Positions 56,434 to 62,891 of a stretch of 64,000 bases of DNA are shown here, in pieces (the stretch's first letter is position 1; every line of letters begins with the position of its first letter). The translations under genes were made by a program, and so were the position numbers. Source of the DNA: Aliihoeflea sp. 40Bstr573 (GTDB taxonomy: Bacteria > Pseudomonadota > Alphaproteobacteria > Rhizobiales > Rhizobiaceae); assembly GCF_024105655.1 (NCBI RefSeq), contig NZ_JAAAMH010000001.1, positions 62,001-126,000 on the forward strand, read 5' to 3'. Below the pieces are notes generated by a model. The model worked only from the letters and a program-made list of their open reading frames with translations, ran no database searches and was not told where the DNA came from.

Positions 56434-58953
56434 ATGAAAGACAAAGCGCGTGCGGTCGTCATCGGTGGAGGCGTGGTTGGCGTCTCGACGCTCTATCACC
56501 TCGCCAGGAAGGGCTGGTCGGACGTCGTCCTGATCGAGCGCAAGGAACTGACCTCGGGCTCGACCTGGCACGCGGCGGGGCTGCTGCCGCTCTTCAACAT
56601 GAGCTATTCGGTCGGCCAGATTCACCGCTATTCGGTGAAGTTCTATCAGGAGCTTCAGGAAGAGACCGGCATGAATGTCGGCTTTTCGCAGGTCACGAAT
56701 ATCCGCCTCGCCCGCACCAAGGACCGCTGGGACGAATACATGTACTACGCCGGCGTCGCCGAGACGCTTGGCATCCCGGTCAATATCCTGACGCCCGGCC
56801 AGGTCAAGGAAATCTGGCCGCTGTGCGAGACGGACGGGCTTCTGGGCGCGATCCAGCATCCCGACGATGGCTATATCCAGCCGGCCGACCTGACGCAGGC
56901 GCTGGCAAAGGGCGCGCGCGACCGCGGCGCCACGATCTACCGCAACACAACCGTGACCGCGATCGAGCAGACCGCCGACGGCAAGTGGCTGGTGAAGACC
57001 GACAAGGGCGACATCGAGGCCGAGCACATCGTCTCGGCCACCGGCAATTTCGCCCGCAAGACCGGAGAGATGGTCGGGCTCAACGTGCCGGTCATTCCGG
57101 TCGAGCACCAGTACATCGTCACCGAGCCGCATCCGGCGATCGTCGAGCGACGGAAGCAGGGACTGCCGGAAATGGGCGTGCTGCGCGAGAGCGACTCGTC
57201 CTGGTACATGCGCGAGGAAAATGGCGGGCTGCTTCTTGGGCCCTACGAGCACGGCGCGCCGGTCTGCTATGTCGACGGGCCTTCTGACGATTCGGAATAC
57301 GAGCTGTTCCAGGAAGAGCTCGAACGGCTGATGCCGCATATCGAAACGGCGATCGCGCGCGTGCCGGCCTTCGGTGAAGTCGGCATCAAGAAGGTCTATA
57401 ACGGGGCCATCGCCTATACGCCGGACGGCTCGCCGATCATCGGGCCTGCGCCGGGGCTGAAGAATTTCTGGCTGAACGAGGGGCATTCCTTCGGCGTCAC
57501 GGCCGCCGGCGGCGCCGGCTGGCAGCTTGCCGAATGGATCGTCGACGGCGAGCCGACCATCGACATGATGGGCGTCGACCCGCGCCGCTTCGGCCCCTAC
57601 GCGACCGAAGGCTACCTGAAGGCGAAGAATGAGGAAGCCTACGCCAACGTCTTCACCATGCACTATCCCGACGAGGAACGCGCCGCCGCGCGCCCCTTGA
57701 AGACGACGCCGGTCTATTCGCGGCTGAAGCAGATGGGCGCGGTGTTCGGGTCGGTCTATGGTTGGGAGCGCGCCAACTGGTTTGCGCCGGAAGGTTATGA
57801 AGTGCCGGCGGCCGAACTCGGCGTCGGCGCGGACGTCCTGACCAACCACAACCATGCGCCGGCGCTGGACGATGGCCGCATCGTCGAGCGCTGGTCGTTC
57901 CGCCGCTCGAACTACTTCGACCATGTCGGCGCGGAAGTGAAGAACGTGCATGAGAATGTCGGCGTGCTCGACATGTCTGCCTTCGCCAAGATGGAAGTGT
58001 CCGGGCCGGGCGCACGCGCATGGCTGGAATCGATCCTCGCCAACAGGATCCCAAAGAAGCGCGGGCGCATCGCGCTGACGCATCTTCTGACGAAGACCGG
58101 CGGCGTCAAAAGCGAGTTCACGGTCTACGAGTGGAAGCCCGGGCGGTTCTACCTCGTCTCGGCTGGCGCTTACGAGGCGCACGATCACGACGTTCTCGCC
58201 AAGCTCGCGCCGACCGACGGTTCGGTCGTTCTCCAGCCGATCACGCAGATGTATGGCGTTCTCGTGCTGGCCGGCCCGAGGAGCCGCGACGTCCTGAAGA
58301 GGCTCACCCGCACGAGCCTGTCCAATGCCGATTTCCCTTGGCTGTCAGGCAAGGAGATCGCGGTCGGAACCGGGACGGCTCATGCGCTGCGCGTCAACTT
58401 CGTCGGCGAACTCGGCTGGGAACTGCATCACCCGATCGAGCAGCAGAATGCGATCTTCGACGCGCTGATGGAGGCAGGCGCCGAGTTCGGCATCAAGCCA
58501 TTCGGCATACGCGCGATGACGGCGATGGCGATCGAGAAGAGCTATCGCCTGATCCCGCGCGAGCTCTCGATCGAGTATTCCGCCTGGGAAAGCGGGCTCG
58601 ACCGTTTCGTCCATCCCGGCAAGGGCGAATTCATCGGCCGCGACGCGCTGGTGAAACTGAAGGAGACGGGTCCGAACTGGAACTTCGTCACGCTCGAGGT
58701 CCATGGCGTGACCGACTCGGACGCCCGCGGAAACGAAGCGATCCACAAGGACGGCAGGCTGGTCGGCCGTGCGACCCATGGCGGCTATGGCTGGCGGATC
58801 GGCAAGAGCATCGCGCTTGCGATGGTGAAGCCGGAAGCCGCGGCAGAGGGCACGGAACTGGAGATCACGATTCTCGGCAAGCCGCACAAGGCGACGGTGA
58901 TCGCCGAAAGCCCGTTTGACCCGGAAAATGCTGCGTTGCGCACCGACGGATGA
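56434..58953 (+). CDS. FAD-dependent oxidoreductase with GcvT domain, paralog 3
   Basis: An 839-aa protein of the same dimethylglycine/sarcosine dehydrogenase group. It begins MKDKARAVVIGGGVVGVSTLYHLARKGW and has His46 in SGSTWHAAGL as covalent-FAD candidate, followed by LPLFNMSYSVG. A GcvT/GcvT-C region follows to the end. It is divergent from soxB and closest to paralog 2 in this loop. The ATG at 56434 is weakly supported by GGGGA. A terminator follows. Confidence 0.9.
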   Translation: MKDKARAVVIGGGVVGVSTLYHLARKGWSDVVLIERKELTSGSTWHAAGLLPLFNMSYSVGQIHRYSVKFYQELQEETGMNVGFSQVTNIRLARTKDRWDEYMYYAGVAETLGIPVNILTPGQVKEIWPLCETDGLLGAIQHPDDGYIQPADLTQALAKGARDRGATIYRNTTVTAIEQTADGKWLVKTDKGDIEAEHIVSATGNFARKTGEMVGLNVPVIPVEHQYIVTEPHPAIVERRKQGLPEMGVLRESDSSWYMREENGGLLLGPYEHGAPVCYVDGPSDDSEYELFQEELERLMPHIETAIARVPAFGEVGIKKVYNGAIAYTPDGSPIIGPAPGLKNFWLNEGHSFGVTAAGGAGWQLAEWIVDGEPTIDMMGVDPRRFGPYATEGYLKAKNEEAYANVFTMHYPDEERAAARPLKTTPVYSRLKQMGAVFGSVYGWERANWFAPEGYEVPAAELGVGADVLTNHNHAPALDDGRIVERWSFRRSNYFDHVGAEVKNVHENVGVLDMSAFAKMEVSGPGARAWLESILANRIPKKRGRIALTHLLTKTGGVKSEFTVYEWKPGRFYLVSAGAYEAHDHDVLAKLAPTDGSVVLQPITQMYGVLVLAGPRSRDVLKRLTRTSLSNADFPWLSGKEIAVGTGTAHALRVNFVGELGWELHHPIEQQNAIFDALMEAGAEFGIKPFGIRAMTAMAIEKSYRLIPRELSIEYSAWESGLDRFVHPGKGEFIGRDALVKLKETGPNWNFVTLEVHGVTDSDARGNEAIHKDGRLVGRATHGGYGWRIGKSIALAMVKPEAAAEGTELEITILGKPHKATVIAESPFDPENAALRTDG

Positions 58954-58984
58954 AAATTCTGACGTAACGTCATCGTGAATGGAG

Positions 58985-59007
58985 AAGCCCGGTATGGCCG
59001 GGCTTTT
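58985..59007 (+). terminator. Rho-independent terminator of paralog 3
   Basis: AAGCCCGG (58985-58992) pairs with CCGGGCTT (58998-59005), followed by a T-run (59004-59007). It lies 32 bases after the stop of the FAD-GcvT gene. Confidence 0.85.
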
Positions 59008-59044
59008 CGCTTTGTGATCGATAGAACGTGCGTATCCTCGTGAC

Positions 59045-59899
59045 ATGGCCGTGACTGTTCGAACCATGTCTTCGATCACAGGCAGCGTCACAATCACGCT
59101 GATGACGGCAAGCGTTTCCACCGACCGGGCATTCGCGGAACAGGAAATCGTCGACGTTCAGCTCGTTCTGGCAGCCGACGTTTCGCTTTCGATGTCCTAT
59201 GAGGAGTTGCGCATCCAGCGCGACGGGTACGTGGCGGCGCTGACGCATGAGAGCGTGATCCAGGCGATCGAGGATGGCGCCTACGGCAAGATCGCGCTCG
59301 CGATGTTCGAATGGGCGGGGGACGAATCCCATTATCTCGTCGTGCCCTGGACGGTGATCGCCTCGCGCGAGGACGCAGAGGCCGTTGCCGCGCTTATAGG
59401 CCAGCAAAACACCAACAGCGCGCGCCGCACGTCGATCTCCGGCGCACTGGATTTTGCCGGTGACCTCTTCGCGGAGAGCAATTTCAGGGGCCTGCGCCGA
59501 GTCGTCGATATTTCCGGTGACGGACCGAACAATCAGGGTGGCCCGGTGGCCGAAGCGCGCGACCGGCTGGTGGCGCAGGGCATTGTCGTCAACGGCCTGC
59601 CGCTGATGACCAATGGCGGTATGAGCACGGTCTTCGATGTGCCGGACCTCGACGGGTACTACTCCTATTGCGTCACAGGCGGGCCGGGGTCGTTCGTTAT
59701 CCCGGTCAACGACTGGGGCCAGTTCCCGGAAGCCGTCCGGCGCAAGCTGGTGCTCGAACTCGCGGGTCCCTGGTCGCCCACATGGCGGACCTATGCCGAG
59801 CGGGCCCCGGTCGTGCAGGCGGCGAATGTCGAAGAGTATGATTGCCTGATCGGCGAGAAGCGGTGGATGAACCGCAGTTGGAACTGGCCCAATCCCTAA
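59045..59899 (+). CDS. DUF1194 secreted vWA-like protein
   Basis: A 284-aa exported protein. The N-terminus is a signal peptide ending near RAFAEQ, and a vWA-like domain begins with VDVQLVLAADVSLSMS, containing a DxSxS metal site (Asp45, Ser47, Ser49). VVDISGDGPNNQGG is typical of DUF1194. Function unknown. A second ATG in-frame at residue 8 (59066) is possible. Confidence 0.85.
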   Translation: MAVTVRTMSSITGSVTITLMTASVSTDRAFAEQEIVDVQLVLAADVSLSMSYEELRIQRDGYVAALTHESVIQAIEDGAYGKIALAMFEWAGDESHYLVVPWTVIASREDAEAVAALIGQQNTNSARRTSISGALDFAGDLFAESNFRGLRRVVDISGDGPNNQGGPVAEARDRLVAQGIVVNGLPLMTNGGMSTVFDVPDLDGYYSYCVTGGPGSFVIPVNDWGQFPEAVRRKLVLELAGPWSPTWRTYAERAPVVQAANVEEYDCLIGEKRWMNRSWNWPNP

Positions 59900-59901
59900 C
59901 A

Positions 59902-59938
59902 CTTCGTCATCCTCGGGCTTGACCCGAGGATGACGAAG
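59902..59938. repeat. Alphaproteobacterial palindromic repeat, acting as 3'-end hairpin
   Basis: A perfect 16-bp inverted repeat (59902-59917 with 59923-59938) around five bases. The arm CTTCGTCATCCTCGGG is a sequence repeated in many rhizobial and other alphaproteobacterial genomes. It starts two bases after the DUF1194 stop, opposite the AraC-type gene end, and would form a strong bidirectional hairpin. Confidence 0.75.
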
Positions 59939-59994
59939 CGCGGGGTGGAGGCTCGCCGCGAACGCGGTCGCGGGAGTGTCTTGGCGCGGACGCC

Positions 59995-60993
59995 TCAGGC
60001 CACCAACAACTGGCGGCGTTCGCCGCGCTCCTGCTGCGGTGAGCGGGCGTAGACTTCGCGGTAGCACTTGGAAAAATGCGAGGCGGAGACGAAGCCGCAG
60101 GCGACGGCCACTTCGACCACCGGCATTGCCGATTGGAGCAGGAGATGCCGGGCGCGGTCGAGACGGATTTCGAGATAGTATCGCGCGGGCGAGCGGCCCA
60201 TTTCCTGACGGAACAGGCGTTCGATCTGGCGGCGCGACAGGCCGACATGGTCGGCGATCTCGATCAAGGACAAGGGCTCGGTCAGGTTCGCCTCCATCAG
60301 TTCGATGATGATCAGCACCTTCGAATTCTGGACGCCGAGGCGGGCGCGCAGCGGCAGGCGCTGGCGGTCCGTGGGGCTGCGGACGCGGTCAGTCAGAACC
60401 TGTTCGCACACGCGGTTGACCAGATGCTCATCGAAATCGTCGCCGATGAGCTTCAGCATCATGTCGAGCGCGGCTGTGCCGCCGGCGCAGGTGTAGATGT
60501 TCTGGTCGACCTCGAAAAGATCGGCGAACACGTTGGCCTTCGGGAAAGCTTCGGCGAAGCCCGGCAGGTTCTCCCAATGGATCGCGCAGCGGCGGTTGGA
60601 GAGGAGGCCAGCGGCGGCGAGCACATGCGCCCCGGTGCACAGGCCGCCGATTGAGACACCGCGATTGTACTCCTCGCGCAGCCAGGCGAAGGTGGTCTTG
60701 TTGGAGTAGGTCTCGACGTTGACGCCGGAGCAGACGATGACCATGGACGGCCGATCACCGCCCGTCATTTTGCGCCGCTCGACCTCGAGCGAGGTGTCCA
60801 CCGCGCACTCGACCGAATTCGACGCCTTGACGGGCTTGCCGTCGACGCTGGCGAGCCGCCACTGGTAGGCGGAATAGCCGAGCATGCGGTTGGCGGCGCG
60901 CAACGGTTCGATGGCCGTCGCAAAGGCGATCATGGTGAATTCGGGAACAAGGAAGAAGACGATCGAACGCTTGACGGTATTTCGGGCGTTCAT
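59995..60993 (-). CDS. GlxA/GbdR-type AraC transcriptional regulator
   Basis: A 332-aa regulator: an N-terminal DJ-1/PfpI-like domain (about 8-170, Cys119 in GGLCTGAHVLAAAGLL) and a C-terminal AraC double helix-turn-helix (about 225-315, IEIADHVGLSRRQIERLFRQ). In Pseudomonas the related GbdR activates glycine betaine, dimethylglycine and sarcosine catabolic genes, so control of the neighbouring sox and FAD-GcvT genes is a good inference. Start 60993 has GAGG upstream; a longer frame from 61056 is not conserved. Confidence 0.88.
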   Translation of the reverse strand: MNARNTVKRSIVFFLVPEFTMIAFATAIEPLRAANRMLGYSAYQWRLASVDGKPVKASNSVECAVDTSLEVERRKMTGGDRPSMVIVCSGVNVETYSNKTTFAWLREEYNRGVSIGGLCTGAHVLAAAGLLSNRRCAIHWENLPGFAEAFPKANVFADLFEVDQNIYTCAGGTAALDMMLKLIGDDFDEHLVNRVCEQVLTDRVRSPTDRQRLPLRARLGVQNSKVLIIIELMEANLTEPLSLIEIADHVGLSRRQIERLFRQEMGRSPARYYLEIRLDRARHLLLQSAMPVVEVAVACGFVSASHFSKCYREVYARSPQQERGERRQLLVA

Positions 60994-61140
60994 TCCACAC
61001 CTCGCCGCGGGCCGCGCGACACCGGTCTTGCCATGTCGCTTTCCGGCCAGCCTCAACAGGAAAACCCTTAGCTGTCAATGGAATGCGGCAGCTTGGTGAC
61101 AGCAATTTGTCGGCAGGATTATCTAGCGGGCGCTCGACAC

Positions 61141-61172
61141 AAAAAACCGTGCGGAACTGGCGTTCCGCACGG
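61141..61172 (-). terminator. Rho-independent terminator of the 45-aa gene
   Basis: Read on the minus strand, an 11-bp perfect stem (61147-61157 with 61162-61172) with loop GCCA is followed by six T. It lies 29 bases beyond the stop of the small gene at 61202-61339. Confidence 0.88.
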
Positions 61173-61173
61173 C

Positions 61174-61192
61174 ATCATGTGGGCCACATGAT
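61174..61192. repeat. 9-bp palindrome next to the terminator
   Basis: ATCATGTGG and CCACATGAT flank one base, between the small gene and its terminator. May be a second hairpin or a binding site; nothing more can be said. Confidence 0.5.
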
Positions 61193-61201
61193 AAAGCTCG
61201 A

Positions 61202-61339
61202 TCAGACGAAATGTCCGAGGCGCGAGGCGTTCATTGCCCCGGTCTGGCCAGGCATGGTGCGTCCAAGGCGCTGGCGCTCAAGCGCCGTCGCAATGTTGGA
61301 CGAGCGCTTCTTGACGAAAAATCGGTTCAGGAACTTCAT
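61202..61339 (-). CDS. Conserved-looking 45-aa basic small protein
   Basis: Reads MKFLNRFFVKKRSSNIATAL, then ERQRLGRTMPGQTGAMNASR and LGHFV. GGAGACGTGTC precedes the ATG as a likely ribosome-binding site, and a strong terminator follows at 61141-61172, so it is probably a real transcript. It is rich in Arg/Lys. Function unknown; it lies in a group of small DUF1127-like genes beside a LysR gene. Too short for usual gene finders. Confidence 0.7.
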   Translation of the reverse strand: MKFLNRFFVKKRSSNIATALERQRLGRTMPGQTGAMNASRLGHFV

Positions 61340-61440
61340 GACACGTCTCCAGTCTTTGATGACACGCGCAACGGCCTTCGCATCGTGGAGTGGGGTCGTT
61401 CGTCGTTGCCGCAGATATAATGATGCGCTGCGCGAATTTG

Positions 61441-61471
61441 CGATGCAAAAGCGAAGTGCAACGATGCAAAA
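61441..61471. promoter_or_regulatory. Direct repeat CGATGCAAAA, operator-like
   Basis: Two copies of CGATGCAAAA (61441-61450 and 61462-61471) are 21 bases apart, two helical turns. They sit about 100-130 bases upstream of the 45-aa gene and just past the end of the coupled small-gene pair. An operator for the nearby LysR or another regulator is possible; inference. Confidence 0.4.
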
Positions 61472-61509
61472 ACGACATCCCCGGTTCCAGTTGAAGGTGT
61501 AGCACTCGC

Positions 61510-61710
61510 CTATCCGAGCCTCAGGCGCGGGCAGGGAGGGAATCCGTCGGGCGCACTCTCCTCGAAGGCGTCAAAAAGCGACGGGCGCAACAGATCGGTC
61601 TGCATTTCGTGCGGCAGGTTGGAGAAGAACAGGAAGGCCTGGAGTCTTCGGCGCCGTGCGCGTCGCGCTGCCAAGTGGTCGTGTAGACGCGTCAGGAAGG
61701 AGCAGATCAT
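61510..61710 (-). CDS. Small arginine-rich protein coupled to a DUF1127 gene
   Basis: A 66-aa protein (MICSFLTRLHDHLAARRARRRR, then LQAFLFFSNLPHEMQTDLL). Its ATG overlaps the DUF1127 stop (ATGA, 61707-61710) with GGAGG seven bases before it, so it is translated with that gene. Arginine-rich; function unknown. Confidence 0.72.
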   Translation of the reverse strand: MICSFLTRLHDHLAARRARRRRLQAFLFFSNLPHEMQTDLLRPSLFDAFEESAPDGFPPCPRLRLG

Positions 61711-61889
61711 CGGAAGTTCCTCCCATTCCAGAAGCGGTCTTCGTCGACGCGGGAGGCGGTCCGATCGGGCCATCCGATGTCGCGGCGGGTTTCCGGCGAG
61801 AGGCTGCGCATCAACGCGTCGCTGCGCTGGCGGTGATGGATGGCGCGCAGCCCGTCTACCAGATGCGAAAAGGCGGAGAGCGTGAACAT
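61707..61889 (-). CDS. DUF1127-type small protein
   Basis: A 60-aa protein (MFTLSAFSHLVDGLRAIHHR, with LSPETRRDIGWPDR). LSPETRRDIGWPDR is the DUF1127 core, here with Trp at the position of the usual Leu/Ile. AAAGGAG lies before the ATG at 61889. It is divergent from the LysR gene; in Brucella and Agrobacterium, LsrB/VtlR-type LysR proteins control similar small genes, so this pair may be a regulator-target unit. Confidence 0.82.
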   Translation of the reverse strand: MFTLSAFSHLVDGLRAIHHRQRSDALMRSLSPETRRDIGWPDRTASRVDEDRFWNGRNFR

Positions 61890-61994
61890 GGCAATCTCCT
61901 TTCGTTCGCTTGCTCTTCGATGGATTGACAATGCGCCGCACCCAAGGTTCAATCAAACGAAATGAAATGATCCTCGCATTCAGGAATGTTGATC

Positions 61995-62891
61995 ATGAAC
62001 GCTCCCATTAATCATCCTGTGCCGCTGCTCGATCTCGACCTGTTGCGCACCTTCGTGGCCATTGCGGAGACGGGCAGCTTCACGGCCGCGGCCAGTGCCG
62101 TGTTCCGCACGCCGTCGGCGGTATCCATGCAGATCAAAAAGCTCGAGGAGATTCTGGGGCGTTCGGTCTTCTCGCGCGATGCGCGCTCCGTGACGCTGAC
62201 CAGTGATGGCGAACTCCTGATAGGCTACGCGCGGCGGCTGATCGCGCTGAACCGGGAAGCAGTATCGAAATTCGTCATCCCCGACATTTCCGGTGTGGTG
62301 CGGCTCGGCTCGCCTGACGATTACGGCGAGCGCGTGCTTCCACATGTGCTCAAGCGTTTCGCGAAGACCCATCCGGCGATCGCCGTCGACGTCGTCATCG
62401 ACCAGTCGAGCAATCTGCGGCAGCGGCTGTCGGATGGCGGGCTCGACATCACGCTTTTCACCGTCTGCCGCAACATTCCGGCCGAAGCCGAAATCCTCCT
62501 GACCGAGCCGATCGTCTGGGGCGGCGCCAAGGGTGGCTGCGCGCATATGCGAGAGCCGCTGCCGCTGTCGATCTGGGAAGAAGGCTGCGCCTGGCGCTCG
62601 GTGGCGCTTGAAGCGCTCGGCCGGGCCGGTCGCGAATACCGCATCGCCTATATGAGTGCGCACACGGCCGGCCAGCGCTCGGCAATCCTGTCGGACCTCG
62701 CCGTCGCGCCGCTGCCGCGCTCCTTCATCGGCGAGGAGATCGTGGCGCTCGGGCCGGAAGAGGGCCTGCCGCTGCTGCCGACCTACAATCTGGCGATGAC
62801 GGTGGCGCCGGACGCCTCGGCGCCGGTGAAGGCGGCGGCGGACCACATCCGCGCGACGTTCGAAAGCTTCCGCGAAACCGGGAAATTCTAG
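61995..62891 (+). CDS. LysR-family regulator, LsrB/VtlR-like
   Basis: A 298-aa LysR regulator: winged helix-turn-helix LLDLDLLRTFVAIAETGSFTAAASAVFRTPSAVSMQIKKLEEILG, then a substrate-binding domain (VRLGSPDDYGERVLPHVLKRF). The opening is close to LsrB/VtlR of rhizobia and Brucella. I use the ATG at 61995 (AGGA nine bases earlier); 61986 is an alternative. Divergent from the DUF1127 gene and convergent (4-base overlap) with the ASKHA gene. Confidence 0.9.
   Translation: MNAPINHPVPLLDLDLLRTFVAIAETGSFTAAASAVFRTPSAVSMQIKKLEEILGRSVFSRDARSVTLTSDGELLIGYARRLIALNREAVSKFVIPDISGVVRLGSPDDYGERVLPHVLKRFAKTHPAIAVDVVIDQSSNLRQRLSDGGLDITLFTVCRNIPAEAEILLTEPIVWGGAKGGCAHMREPLPLSIWEEGCAWRSVALEALGRAGREYRIAYMSAHTAGQRSAILSDLAVAPLPRSFIGEEIVALGPEEGLPLLPTYNLAMTVAPDASAPVKAAADHIRATFESFRETGKF

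Noticed and set aside
56221-58188. 655-codon open frame on the minus strand
   Set aside because: Antisense to the FAD-GcvT paralog 3; no domain and no ribosome-binding site.
61211-61420. 69-codon plus-strand frame in the small-gene area
   Set aside because: Opposite the 45-aa gene that has its own ribosome-binding site and terminator; no such support on this strand.
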